This document shows, piece after piece, positions 33,686 to 42,459 of a DNA stretch of 64,000 bases. The notes under the pieces are model-generated. The model was not told where the DNA came from. It worked only from the letters and a program-made list of their open reading frames with translations, and ran no database searches. The position numbers and the translations under genes were made by a program. Source of the stretch: Neomoorella carbonis (GTDB lineage: Bacteria; Bacillota; DSM-521; Neomoorellales; Neomoorellaceae); NCBI RefSeq assembly GCF_045278715.1, contig NZ_CP136420.1, positions 62,001-126,000 on the forward strand, read 5' to 3'. The number at the start of each line of letters is the position of its first letter. Within the stretch, counting starts at the first letter, position 1.

Positions 33686-34633
33686 ATGGAAACAGAGAGC
33701 GCACGTTTAAAAATCTTTAGCGGCAATGCCAACCCCGAGCTGGCCCGGGAGATTGGCGCCTACCTGGGCGTACCTCTGGGCGCGGCTAAGGTTAGCCGTT
33801 TCAGCGATGGTGAAATCAGTATCGCCATCGATGAGAGCGTCCGGGGCGAGGATGTCTTTGTCATCCAGCCCACCTGTGAGCCCGTCAATGATAACCTGAT
33901 GGAACTTTTAATCTTGATTGATGCTTTGCGGCGCGCTTCAGCCTGGCGCATTACAGCGGTGGTACCTTATTATGGCTATGCCCGCCAGGAACGCAAGACC
34001 CGGGCCCGGGATCCCATCTCGGCCAAGCTGGTAGCCAACTTGATTACCGCTGCCGGTGCCGACCGGGTACTGACCATGGATCTCCATGCGGCGGCCATCC
34101 AGGGTTTCTTTGACATCCCGGTTGACCACCTGACGGCAGTACCGATACTTGCCGATTATTTCAAAAGCAAGGGCTTTGACCGTGCTGTAGTCGTGTCGCC
34201 GGATTTGGGAGGGGTGACCCGGGCGCGAAATTTTGCCGAACGCATCGGAGCCGAAATTGCCATCATCGACAAGCGGCGTCCGGCACCCAATGTGGCTGAG
34301 ATTATGAATCTCATCGGTGATGTTAAAAATAAAACGGTCATCATGATCGATGACCTCATCGATACGGCGGGGACCATTTGCCAGGGGGCCGGGGCTTTAA
34401 TGGAGCAGGGCGCCAGAGCTGTGTACGCCTGCTGTACCCACCCGGTACTTTCCGGGCCGGCCCGGGAACGCCTGGCCGCAGCACCGCTGCAGGAAGTAGT
34501 CGTCTGCAATACCATTCCCGTACCGGAAAGCAAAGAAATGGCCCAGCTGCGGCGCCTTTCAGTAGCCCCTCTCCTTGGCGAAGCCATTATCCGCATCCAC
34601 AAGGACCTGTCCGTCAGTAAACTTTTCGATTAG
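33686..34633 (+). CDS. prs: Ribose-phosphate pyrophosphokinase
   Basis: 315-aa class I PRPP synthase, making PRPP from ribose-5-phosphate and ATP for nucleotides, His, Trp and NAD. Visible: the flexible loop region RQERKTRARDPISAKL, DLHAAAIQGFF, and the PRPP-binding loop VIMIDDLIDTAGTI. Start ATG 33686; SD is weak (GGAGGTT upstream). Ends in a four-base overlap with the convergent PRC-barrel gene. Usual position next to glmU. Confidence 0.97.
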   Translation: METESARLKIFSGNANPELAREIGAYLGVPLGAAKVSRFSDGEISIAIDESVRGEDVFVIQPTCEPVNDNLMELLILIDALRRASAWRITAVVPYYGYARQERKTRARDPISAKLVANLITAAGADRVLTMDLHAAAIQGFFDIPVDHLTAVPILADYFKSKGFDRAVVVSPDLGGVTRARNFAERIGAEIAIIDKRRPAPNVAEIMNLIGDVKNKTVIMIDDLIDTAGTICQGAGALMEQGARAVYACCTHPVLSGPARERLAAAPLQEVVVCNTIPVPESKEMAQLRRLSVAPLLGEAIIRIHKDLSVSKLFD

Positions 34634-35292
34634 TTCCCAGCCTCGGGGGGCGGATCGCCGTTTTTTTTGCGGCCAAAGGGCAGGCGTTGGCGGTAACGGT
34701 TAAAGACCTCCGCTGCCCGGCGGGTAATCCCGCAGGCGCCCTGGAGGGCTTTGCCGGCACCGGCGGCAGTTTCCTGCCATTTGACGTTTAACAGACCCCC
34801 GGGTTTCTGGAGGGCTTCTTCGGCCCCTGCCCTGGCTATCAGGGCGTCCCGACCGCAGGTGATGATTTGAGTGGTTGCGAGGCTCCTGGTTCCATGGAGG
34901 AGGCCGCTTTTAATATCCAGGTAATAAATCTTGCCGTCCTGGGGGTCAAAACGAAAGTCATCTACGGTACCCATGACGGTACCTTCCTCTGTAATAACCC
35001 TGGCACCCAGCAGGGGGAGGGGATGTTTGGCCAGGACTTCCAGTTCTGGCAGGGAACTTAATTTCACTACGGCACTGGCCTGGTCTACGGTGACGGCATG
35101 GTTACCGACGCTTTTGACATGGCTATAAGGGATTACCGGTTGCTCTTTAAACCATCCTTTACGGTCCACAGTGAAAGCAGCAATGACCATTTTTTGCTGG
35201 TCAATTAAGAGGCGCTTGATGCGCCCCAGCTGATGGCCGTCGGCCAGGCTGACTACGGGCATACCCATTAGCTTTTTGCTGGTATAAAACAT
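34630..35292 (-). CDS. PRC-barrel domain protein
   Basis: 220-aa soluble protein with two PRC-barrel modules (about residues 1-75 and 80-155). The first begins FYTSKKLMGMPVVSLADG, and GRIKRLLIDQQ is typical; the C-terminal 60 residues are basic and low in similarity. PRC barrels occur in RimM, photosynthetic reaction centres and many Firmicute proteins often near sporulation genes; function is unknown. ATG 35292 follows SD GGGAGGTGAG. It is the only minus-strand gene in this part of the conserved block. Confidence 0.82.
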   Translation of the reverse strand: MFYTSKKLMGMPVVSLADGHQLGRIKRLLIDQQKMVIAAFTVDRKGWFKEQPVIPYSHVKSVGNHAVTVDQASAVVKLSSLPELEVLAKHPLPLLGARVITEEGTVMGTVDDFRFDPQDGKIYYLDIKSGLLHGTRSLATTQIITCGRDALIARAGAEEALQKPGGLLNVKWQETAAGAGKALQGACGITRRAAEVFNRYRQRLPFGRKKNGDPPPEAGN

Positions 35293-35391
35293 CCTTCTCA
35301 CCTCCCGGCTTATAACATGCTTATTCAGCCGGTAGGGGGTTTATGCTGTTTCCAGGTAGGCTAAACTTAAATACTGAAAGGAGTTGGGACT

Positions 35392-36018
35392 ATGCAAGCC
35401 CAGACACTGTTAGTAGAAGTGCGGCCTGACACTGGTAAACAGACGGCCAGGCGTTTACGCCGGCAGGGAAAATTACCTGGAGTTATTTATGGGAAAAAAG
35501 CGGGTAATATACCTCTGGCCATTCCCCTGAAGGAGCTGGAAAGGCTTCTCGCCCGGGAAGGAGAAAATGCTTTATTGAAGGTAATCGTCACCGGGAACGG
35601 GAAAGAAAAAGAATTTGCCGCGGTAATCAGGGAGGTCCAGCGTCACCCCATCAAAGGTGTAATTACCCACGTGGACCTGTACCAGATTTCCCTGGACGAA
35701 AAAATCAGGGCTACAGTACCGGTCATCCTGGAAGGGGAAGCCAGGGGTGTTGAACAGGGCGGCATTCTCCAGCATGGCCTGCGAGAGGTGGAGGTCGAGA
35801 GCCTGCCTGCCGACCTGCCGGAGGGTATAACTGTTGATGTCAGTAACCTTGGCGTGGGAGAACACCTGACGGTCGCCGACATTAAAGCACCGCCGGGGGT
35901 AAAAATTCTTTCCGAACCGGATGCCGTAATCGCTACGGTGGTAAGTACCCGGGCCGTAGAAGCTGAAGAAGGCGCTGGAGCGCCGGCGGGAGAAGGAGAA
36001 ACACCGGCAGCGGAATAA
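35392..36018 (+). CDS. ctc: 50S ribosomal protein bL25, long form (general stress protein Ctc)
   Basis: 208 aa. N-terminal L25 5S-rRNA-binding domain (RRQGKLPGVIYGKK, residues about 23-36) and the C-terminal TL5/Ctc domain, with an acidic Ala/Glu-rich tail. Ctc binds 5S rRNA in the large subunit. In B. subtilis it is sigma-B controlled; no sigma-B type promoter was found here. SD GAAAGGAG precedes the ATG. Followed after a few bases by pth, the Bacillus order. Confidence 0.95.
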   Translation: MQAQTLLVEVRPDTGKQTARRLRRQGKLPGVIYGKKAGNIPLAIPLKELERLLAREGENALLKVIVTGNGKEKEFAAVIREVQRHPIKGVITHVDLYQISLDEKIRATVPVILEGEARGVEQGGILQHGLREVEVESLPADLPEGITVDVSNLGVGEHLTVADIKAPPGVKILSEPDAVIATVVSTRAVEAEEGAGAPAGEGETPAAE

Positions 36019-36052
36019 GCCGGTGAAGACAACTAGAGTTGGGGGCGCTAAT

Positions 36053-36628
36053 TTGCCGGTGCAGATGGTGGTGGGCCTGGGCAATCCCGGGCCCAGTTAT
36101 GAAGCGACCCGGCATAATGCGGGTTTTATGGTCCTTGATCTTCTGGCCGACGAACTGGGAATTGACTTTAATTCCAGCCAGCACCAGGCGCTCATCGGCC
36201 GGGGGATGGTAGGGGAAAGGCGGGTCCTCCTGGTCAAGCCCCAGACCTATATGAATAATAGCGGCCGGGCCGTAGCCCCCCTGGCGCGCTGGTACGATAT
36301 CGCCCCGGCCGACATGATAATTGTACACGATGACCTGGATCTGGCGCCGGGGCGGATGCGGATCAGGCCTGCCGGCAGCTCCGGTGGTCACCGCGGTTTG
36401 CAGTCGATTATCACCGCCCTGGGGACTACGGCCGTACCAAGGTTAAAAATAGGTATTGGCCGGCCGCAAGAGGGGCAAAATGTGGTTGACTACGTGTTAC
36501 AGCCCTTCAGTGAAGGCGACTGGGCCCTGGTGGGCCCGGTCCTCCAGAAGGCGGCCCAGGCCCTCCGTTTCCTTCTGGAAGGAGGGGAACTGGAGGAGGC
36601 CATGAACCGTTTTAATGTTAAACCATGA
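36053..36628 (+). CDS. pth: Peptidyl-tRNA hydrolase
   Basis: Releases tRNA from peptidyl-tRNA dropped from ribosomes. Motifs VVGLGNPGPSYEATRHNAGF (catalytic His in TRHN), KPQTYMNNSG and HDDLDL are clear. With TTG 36053 (SD GTTGGGGGCG) it is 191 aa; a GTG at 36023 would add ten residues but lacks an SD. Its stop overlaps the next start by four bases (ATGA). Equivalent to spoVC of Bacillus. Confidence 0.95.
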   Translation: MPVQMVVGLGNPGPSYEATRHNAGFMVLDLLADELGIDFNSSQHQALIGRGMVGERRVLLVKPQTYMNNSGRAVAPLARWYDIAPADMIIVHDDLDLAPGRMRIRPAGSSGGHRGLQSIITALGTTAVPRLKIGIGRPQEGQNVVDYVLQPFSEGDWALVGPVLQKAAQALRFLLEGGELEEAMNRFNVKP

Positions 36629-37032
36629 TTTTTCTTAAAACCTTAATGACAGGTCTTCTGGCGGCCCTGGTAGCCTGGGGGGTTAATTACGTTCTCCTGG
36701 GACTGAGGTTGAATAATAGAGCTGTCCTCACTTTTTTAGGCCCCTTGGGGGAAGAGACTTTAAAGACCGGCCTGTGCCTTTTGACGGGAGCTTCCCTGGC
36801 CGGTGTGCATGCTGTATTTGGTTGCGCTGAAGCCGCCTGGGAACTGGCCGGCGTATCTCAGGCCAAGAGACAGGGCAAGCTAAAACCGGCCCTGGCGGCG
36901 GTGGCAGGCCATTCCTTTTTTGGCTTGCTGGTATCCCTGGCTTTCGCTCGTTTCGGCCGGGCCGACGTGGCCCTGGCCGCCGGTTTCCTGGCTCACCTGG
37001 CCTGGAACCGGCTGATTTTAGCCCTGCATTGA
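36625..37032 (+). CDS. Small PrsW-like membrane protein
   Basis: 135 aa with four probable membrane segments. I see three motifs that recall the PrsW/CPBP intramembrane protease clan: GEETLK (EExxK; about residues 42-47), a Glu after a small-residue helix (GCAEAAWE), and two membrane His motifs (GHSFFG and AHLAWNR). PrsW cuts anti-sigma factors such as RsiW. The protein is much shorter than PrsW (about 200 aa or more), so protease activity is an inference. Coupled to pth by overlap. In Bacillus this slot is the short yabK. Confidence 0.6.
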   Translation: MIFLKTLMTGLLAALVAWGVNYVLLGLRLNNRAVLTFLGPLGEETLKTGLCLLTGASLAGVHAVFGCAEAAWELAGVSQAKRQGKLKPALAAVAGHSFFGLLVSLAFARFGRADVALAAGFLAHLAWNRLILALH

Positions 37033-37054
37033 TTTTGCAATACAATTATAAAAC

Positions 37055-37084
37055 TTGACTTCTTTCCGGGGGGCAGAATATAAT
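37055..37084 (+). promoter_or_regulatory. Sigma-A promoter for mfd leader
   Basis: TTGACT (37055-37060) and perfect TATAAT (37079-37084), spacer 18. Transcription would start about 90 bases before mfd. Confidence 0.78.
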
Positions 37085-37105
37085 AAATACTGGATGAGGA
37101 GTATT

Positions 37106-37180
37106 GTGAAAGAAAAGGCCCTGGAAAAGGGCCTTTTCTTCATCAACAAAGGCTTGGATACTGGTTGGAGTGCAGTATAA
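37106..37180 (+). CDS. Possible 24-codon leader peptide before mfd
   Basis: A GTG after SD GAGGAG starts a 24-codon frame whose TAA is directly followed by the mfd ATG. Its codons run through a perfect 12-bp hairpin (37110-37140). It may be a coupling or attenuation leader; no homologue is known to me, and chance cannot be excluded. Confidence 0.35.
   Translation: MKEKALEKGLFFINKGLDTGWSAV
37110..37140 (+). terminator. Perfect hairpin in the mfd leader (attenuator candidate)
   Basis: AAGAAAAGGCCC (37110-37121) pairs with GGGCCTTTTCTT (37129-37140), loop of seven. The 3' arm is U-rich but no extra U run follows, so it can be an inefficient terminator in either direction. Confidence 0.55.
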
Positions 37181-40100
37181 ATGTATAATTATGGTATATT
37201 GCAAATTGTCAGAGATAGTTCCCAATTTCACAGCATAGTAAAAGGCTTGAACCAGGGCCTGGCGGAGCAACAGCTCTACGGCCTCCCGGAAGGCTTAAAG
37301 GGGCTGTGGCTGGCAGCCATGCTCCTCGATTACCATCCAATCCTGGTGGTTACGGCAGGGAGCGATGAGGCCGGGCGCCTGGCAGCCGACATCGATTCTT
37401 TCCTGGCGGGCTCAGGCACCGGCTATCTCCCGGCGAGGGAGCTCCTTCCGTTAGAGGTATACGCCCACAGTCCGGAACTGGCCGGCCAGCGCCTTAAGAC
37501 CCTGACGGACATGGTCAGCGGGCGGATGCGGCTTCTTGTGATTCCGGTAGATGTTTTGCTCCAGAAACTGCCGCCGCCGGAGATTTTAAAGGAGGCCCTC
37601 CTCTCCCTGGAAATCGGCCAAACTATTAAGCGCGAGGTCCTCCTGGAGAGGTTAATTGCCCTCGGTTACCAACGGCAGGAAGTAGTCGAAGCCCCTGGCC
37701 AGCTGGCCGTCCGGGGGGGCATTATTGACATCTATCCCCTGGGTGCCGGGGAACCGGTGCGTTTAGAATTATTTGGCGATGAAATTGATTCTCTCCGTTT
37801 CTTCGATCCGGATACCCAGCTGTCGGTGGCAGAGACGCGGGCCGTAACCATCGGGCCGGCCCGGGAGGTTCTCCCTCCACAGGATATCAAGCCCGGGCTG
37901 GAGGCCCTGCAGGCCGAATTTTCCCAGACATATGCTACCCTGCGCAACCGCCAGCCCCAGGCAGCCCGGGAGTTAAAGGAGAGGATCCAGAAGGTAATGG
38001 CCCGGCTGGAGCTGGGAGACTGGCCGGAAGGTATTGACCAGCTTCAGGCCCTCTTTTACCCGCGCCTGGCCACCCTTTTCGATTACTTTTCGCGTCCACC
38101 CCTGGTGGTTCTCGATGACCCGGCACGTTTGCAGGAAGAAATGCGCCGGCGGGAACAGCAACGCTTAGGGGTTTTTACCGAAATGCTGGCCAGCGGCCTG
38201 GCTTTACCCTCCCAGGGGCAGGCCTACCTGGAAACGGATGAACTGGAGCGTCTTTTCAGTTGCTACCAACGCCTCTACTTTTCCATCTTACCCCGGCGGG
38301 CGCCGGGGACCAGTCCCCGGCAGGCCATCGGTGTTGGCGCCCAGTCCATCCCGGCCTTCCAGGGGCGGATGAATCTGCTGGTTGACGAACTTAGCCGCTG
38401 GCGGCGGGATGGTTACCGTACCATCTTTATGGTAGCCGATCCGGAACGGATGGCCAGTTTGCGCCAGGCCCTGGCCGATCAGGGTATAGGCAGCCAGGTT
38501 TTGGATGAAGTGGCTGCCGTTCCCGGGAACGGGCAGGTGCTTTTTGTGTCCGGACGCCTGCAACAGGGATTTTCCTGGCCCGAGATGCGACTGGCCGTAC
38601 TGGGTGACACGGAAGTTTATGGCGGGGTTAAAAGGCCACGACGGCTTAAGGCTGCCAGGGAAGGCAGCAAAATCACATCTTTTAGCGATCTCCGGGAAGG
38701 TGATTACGTTGTCCATGTTCACCATGGCATTGGCCGTTACCTGGGCCTGAAGCAGCTGGAGGTAGGAGGCGTCAAAAAAGACTACCTCCTCATCCAGTAC
38801 GCCGGCCAGGACCGTCTCTATGTGCCCATTGACCAGGTCTCCCTGGTGCAAAAGTACGTAGGGGCTGAAGGTCATGTACCGCGCTTGTACCGCCTGGGAG
38901 GCAATGAATGGCATAAGGTTAAGAGCCGGGTCCAGGAAGCTGTCCAGGCCATGGCCGAGGAATTGCTGGAGCTCTATGCCAAACGGGAAGCCATCCCCGG
39001 CTATGCTTTTTCACCCGATACGCCCTGGCAGCGAGAATTTGAAGAGGCCTTTCCCTATACCGAGACGCCGGACCAGCTCAAGGCCATCGCTGAAGTGAAG
39101 GCGGATATGGAGAGACCCCGGCCTATGGACCGCCTTCTCTGCGGCGATGTCGGTTATGGCAAGACGGAGGTGGCCATGCGAGCAGCCTTTAAAGCCGTCA
39201 TGGACGGCAAACAGGTGGCCGTCCTGGTACCGACAACCATCCTTGCCCAGCAGCACTATAATACCTTTAAGGCACGCTTTGAGAATTTCCCGGTAAAGAT
39301 AGCCGTTTTAAGCCGCTTCTGTTCACCCGGGGAGCAAAAGCGGGTTGTTAAAGCTTTAAAGAGGGGCGAGGTGGATATTGTCATTGGCACCCACCGCCTG
39401 CTGTCCGGCGATGTCTCCTTCAAGGACCTGGGCCTGGTTATCATCGATGAAGAACAGCGCTTTGGCGTGGCCCATAAAGAGAAGTTAAAGAAGCTGCGTT
39501 ACAGCGTTGATGTTCTGACCATGACGGCCACCCCTATTCCGCGCACCCTGCACATGGCCCTGGCCGGCGTCCGCAACATGAGCCTGATTGAAACGCCGCC
39601 CGAAGATCGCTTTCCCGTCCAGACCTATGTGGTGGAGTATAGCCCGGAGCTGGTGCGGGAGGCCATCCGGCGGGAACTGGACCGCGGCGGCCAGGTTTAC
39701 TTTGTTCACAACCGGGTGGCCGATATCGACCGCTTCGCCTATCATGTCCAGCAACTGGTACCGGAAGCCCGGGTGGGTGTGGGTCACGGCCAGATGGAGG
39801 AAAGGGAGCTGGAAAAGATTATGCTGGACTTTATCGAAGGCCATTACGATGTGCTTGTTTGTACTACCATTGTGGAAAACGGCCTCGATATCCCCAACGT
39901 CAACACCCTCATTGTTGATGAGAGCGATAGTTTCGGCCTGGCCCAGCTTTACCAGCTCCGCGGCCGGGTAGGCCGGAGCAACCGCCTGGCCTATGCTTAT
40001 TTCACCTACCGGCCGGACAAAGTCTTGGGCGAAGTGGCCGAAAAACGCCTGGCTGCCATACGGGAGTTTACCGCCCTTGGCTCCGGATATAAAATTGCCC

Positions 40101-40735
40101 TTAGGGACCTGCAGATCCGGGGCGCAGGGAACCTCCTGGGACCCGAACAGCATGGCCACATGCTGGCCGTAGGCTTTGATCTCTACTGCCAGCTTCTGGA
40201 GGAGGCTGTGCAAAAACTAAAACGCCAGCGTGGCGAAGCCGTGCCGGAAGCGAGACAAACGGCAGCACCGCCGGCGGCTCCCGTAGAATTAAGTGTGGAC
40301 ACTTTCTTGAGCGACGAGTATATCCCTGATGCCGCCTTGAAGATGGAAATCTACCAGCGCTTGATGGCGGCCAGGGATTTAAACGAAGTCGAAGCCATTG
40401 CCAGCGAAATGGAAGACCGCTTTGGCCGGCCGCCGGCCGCGGCGGAAAATCTTTTGAGCCTCACCCGGGTACGCCTCCTGGCCCAGGAAGTTGGAGTAAC
40501 CAGCGTCCACCAGAAGGGCAGGGAAGTAGAATTGAATTTTGGCCAGCGTCACGACCTGCGGGGCGAAAGGCTGCTGCACCTGACCCAATATTTTCCCCGC
40601 AAGCTCTCTTTTTCATCTGCTGGCGGTTTGACCATCAGGGTGCGAACGGCGGGCCTGGACCAGCAGGGGTTGCTGGCTTTGCTGGAGGATGTCCTGACCA
40701 GAATTAAATACCTGGTCGCGGAAGCGGCAGGCTAA
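37181..40735 (+). CDS. mfd: Transcription-repair coupling factor
   Basis: 1184-aa DNA translocase that removes stalled RNA polymerase and recruits UvrABC. UvrB-like N-terminal module, the RNA polymerase interaction domain (GDYVVHVHHGIGRYLG, about residues 506-521), Walker A CGDVGYGKTE, Walker B IIDEEQRFG, RecG-like motif and C-terminal TRCF domain are all present. Length is normal. Bacillus has mfd after yabK in the same order. ATG 37181 has a weak SD (TTGGAG). Confidence 0.97.
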   Translation: MYNYGILQIVRDSSQFHSIVKGLNQGLAEQQLYGLPEGLKGLWLAAMLLDYHPILVVTAGSDEAGRLAADIDSFLAGSGTGYLPARELLPLEVYAHSPELAGQRLKTLTDMVSGRMRLLVIPVDVLLQKLPPPEILKEALLSLEIGQTIKREVLLERLIALGYQRQEVVEAPGQLAVRGGIIDIYPLGAGEPVRLELFGDEIDSLRFFDPDTQLSVAETRAVTIGPAREVLPPQDIKPGLEALQAEFSQTYATLRNRQPQAARELKERIQKVMARLELGDWPEGIDQLQALFYPRLATLFDYFSRPPLVVLDDPARLQEEMRRREQQRLGVFTEMLASGLALPSQGQAYLETDELERLFSCYQRLYFSILPRRAPGTSPRQAIGVGAQSIPAFQGRMNLLVDELSRWRRDGYRTIFMVADPERMASLRQALADQGIGSQVLDEVAAVPGNGQVLFVSGRLQQGFSWPEMRLAVLGDTEVYGGVKRPRRLKAAREGSKITSFSDLREGDYVVHVHHGIGRYLGLKQLEVGGVKKDYLLIQYAGQDRLYVPIDQVSLVQKYVGAEGHVPRLYRLGGNEWHKVKSRVQEAVQAMAEELLELYAKREAIPGYAFSPDTPWQREFEEAFPYTETPDQLKAIAEVKADMERPRPMDRLLCGDVGYGKTEVAMRAAFKAVMDGKQVAVLVPTTILAQQHYNTFKARFENFPVKIAVLSRFCSPGEQKRVVKALKRGEVDIVIGTHRLLSGDVSFKDLGLVIIDEEQRFGVAHKEKLKKLRYSVDVLTMTATPIPRTLHMALAGVRNMSLIETPPEDRFPVQTYVVEYSPELVREAIRRELDRGGQVYFVHNRVADIDRFAYHVQQLVPEARVGVGHGQMEERELEKIMLDFIEGHYDVLVCTTIVENGLDIPNVNTLIVDESDSFGLAQLYQLRGRVGRSNRLAYAYFTYRPDKVLGEVAEKRLAAIREFTALGSGYKIALRDLQIRGAGNLLGPEQHGHMLAVGFDLYCQLLEEAVQKLKRQRGEAVPEARQTAAPPAAPVELSVDTFLSDEYIPDAALKMEIYQRLMAARDLNEVEAIASEMEDRFGRPPAAAENLLSLTRVRLLAQEVGVTSVHQKGREVELNFGQRHDLRGERLLHLTQYFPRKLSFSSAGGLTIRVRTAGLDQQGLLALLEDVLTRIKYLVAEAAG

Positions 40736-40749
40736 AAAGGGGGTATTGT

Positions 40750-41667
40750 ATGCCGCCCGGGAATCTAACCCGATTGTGGCAGAGTTTGGAGCCGAAATTT
40801 ATTTTGTTCCTGGAAAGGCTCTTCTGGGTGGCGGTCATTATGCTGGCCGCCCTGGTAGTTCTCAACCTTGTTTCCAGGTTTATCCATCGTTTTTTCCGGA
40901 GGGTCAGGAGAGATCCCCACAAAGATAAGACCCTGGAAACCCTGTTATCGTCGACATTACGTTATCTTATTTATGCTGTGGCCGTGATGCTGGCCCTGGA
41001 GCAGTTTGTCGATATTACCCCCATTATTGCCGGCGCCGGGGTACTGGGCCTGGCGGTTGGTATTGGCGCCCAGAGCCTGGTGAAAGACATCATTACCGGT
41101 TTCTTTATCATCTTCGAAGACCAGTTCCATGTTGGTGACCTGGTGGAGATTAACGGCCAGGTGACCGGTAAGGTGGAGGAGCTGGGCCTGCGCCTGACCA
41201 CCATCCGGGAATGGAGCGGCAAGAAATTCTATATTGCCAACAGCGAGATCAAAACGGTGCGCAACTACAACCGGGAAGAGATGCGGGCCATTGTCACGGC
41301 CACATTTCCCTTTGAAGAAGACCCCCGTAAGATCCGGGAGGTTTTAGACCAGGCCTGCCGGGAAGTGGCGAGAGAGTACTACCAGGAATTTATCCAGGGG
41401 CCGGATGGTCCGGTGGAGCCGCCCCAAATCTACGGCGTTACCGATATTGACAAATCGGATAAGGGCGGGCAGTTTACCATTACCGCCCTGACCAAGCCCG
41501 GCTCCCTCTGGACGGTGGAAAAGGCTTTGCGGGAAAAAATCTGGCAGGCCTGCCGGGACAACGGCGTTCGCCTGGCCTACCCCACCCGGGTTTATGTCGG
41601 CAGCCAGCCAGGTGAGGAAAGCCGTGCTTCACATGAGTACCTGGGGGCGAATGGAAGCCAGCCATAA
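40750..41667 (+). CDS. Small-conductance mechanosensitive channel (MscS family)
   Basis: 305-aa membrane protein. Three hydrophobic segments (about 16-36, 70-88, 95-120), of which the last is the Gly/Ala-rich pore helix AGAGVLGLAVGIGAQSLVKDI, followed by the cytoplasmic beta domain (FHVGDLVEINGQVTGKVEEL) and alpha/beta domain. It opens under membrane tension to protect against osmotic downshock. ATG 40750 begins 15 bases after mfd with SD AAAAGGGGG. Confidence 0.94.
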   Translation: MPPGNLTRLWQSLEPKFILFLERLFWVAVIMLAALVVLNLVSRFIHRFFRRVRRDPHKDKTLETLLSSTLRYLIYAVAVMLALEQFVDITPIIAGAGVLGLAVGIGAQSLVKDIITGFFIIFEDQFHVGDLVEINGQVTGKVEELGLRLTTIREWSGKKFYIANSEIKTVRNYNREEMRAIVTATFPFEEDPRKIREVLDQACREVAREYYQEFIQGPDGPVEPPQIYGVTDIDKSDKGGQFTITALTKPGSLWTVEKALREKIWQACRDNGVRLAYPTRVYVGSQPGEESRASHEYLGANGSQP

Positions 41668-41733
41668 ATTTTAGTATTTGCCCGGGAGCGGGATTTTATC
41701 CATGGTACCAGTTCTAGAAAAGGTAGGGAAAAA

Positions 41734-41764
41734 TGAATAAACCATCCGCGTGGATTATATACTA
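41734..41764 (+). promoter_or_regulatory. Sigma-G type promoter for spoVT
   Basis: TGAATA (41734-41739) and TATACTA (41758-41764) are 18 bases apart. This fits the forespore sigma-G consensus (TGAATA / CATACTA) and agrees with sigma-G control of Bacillus spoVT. No good sigma-A pair was seen. Confidence 0.7.
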
Positions 41765-41825
41765 ACAGTGAAAGCTAATCCTTGAAAGGGTTACCCGGAA
41801 AAGGGTAAAGGGGGGATAGACAGCA

Positions 41826-42377
41826 GTGAAAGCAACAGGCATTGTACGGCGCATTGACGATCTAGGACGCGTGGTAATACCCAAGGAAATCAGGCGCACC
41901 CTGCGGATTCGCGAAGGCGATCCACTGGAAATCTTCGTTGACCGCGAAGGCGAGGTAATTTTAAAAAAATATTCGCCCATTGGTGAGCTTGGAGACTTTG
42001 CCAAGGAATACGCAGATTCGCTCCATGAAGCTATCGGGCATATAGCCTGTATTGCTGACCGGGACAACATTATTGCGGTGGCCGGTGCCCCCAAAAAGGA
42101 ATTTCTGGATAAACCCATTGGGCCAGCAGTAGAAAAGGTTATGGAAGATCGCAAACCTGTGCTGATTAACTCCCCAACGGAAGAATGGTTCCCCATTGAC
42201 GGGGAAGGAGAGGCCTATAAATTTACGGCCGAAGTGATTGCTCCCATAATTGCCGAGGGTGATCCCATCGGGGCGGTAATTATCTGTTCCCGGGAGCCGG
42301 GCGTGAAAATGGGGGATATGGAGCTAAAGCTGGCCGAGACGGCGGCAGGTTTCCTGGCCAAACAAATGGAGCAATAG
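41826..42377 (+). CDS. spoVT: Stage V sporulation protein T
   Basis: 183-aa forespore regulator. N-terminal AbrB swapped hairpin (ATGIVRRIDDLGRVVIPKEI) and C-terminal GAF-like domain (about 55-183). SpoVT adjusts sigma-G genes late in sporulation. Start is GTG 41826 with SD GGGGG. Its position after mfd is as in Bacillus. A sigma-G-like promoter and a terminator enclose it as a single-gene unit. Confidence 0.96.
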   Translation: MKATGIVRRIDDLGRVVIPKEIRRTLRIREGDPLEIFVDREGEVILKKYSPIGELGDFAKEYADSLHEAIGHIACIADRDNIIAVAGAPKKEFLDKPIGPAVEKVMEDRKPVLINSPTEEWFPIDGEGEAYKFTAEVIAPIIAEGDPIGAVIICSREPGVKMGDMELKLAETAAGFLAKQMEQ

Positions 42378-42378
42378 T

Positions 42379-42405
42379 GCGGCGCCCAGACGCCGCTTTC
42401 TTTTT
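42379..42405 (+). terminator. Intrinsic terminator after spoVT
   Basis: GCGGCG / CGCCGC stem, six-base loop, followed by TTTCTTTTT. Confidence 0.88.
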
Positions 42406-42417
42406 GTCCGGGTGTTG

Positions 42418-42426
42418 TGGTACAAT
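42418..42426 (+). promoter_or_regulatory. Candidate extended -10 promoter for mazG
   Basis: TGGTACAAT fits TGn-TANAAT, about 34 bases before the start. No clear -35. Confidence 0.4.
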
Positions 42427-42459
42427 AAAACGGTATACTTTACCTGTGGGGAGAGATAA

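Noticed and set aside
35302..35391. Sigma-B promoter for ctc
   Set aside because: No GTTTAA/GGGTAT pair at the proper spacing; expected only from Bacillus knowledge.
39485..40213. Minus-strand open frame of 242 codons inside mfd
   Set aside because: Antisense shadow of the helicase motifs of mfd; no start signal or motif.
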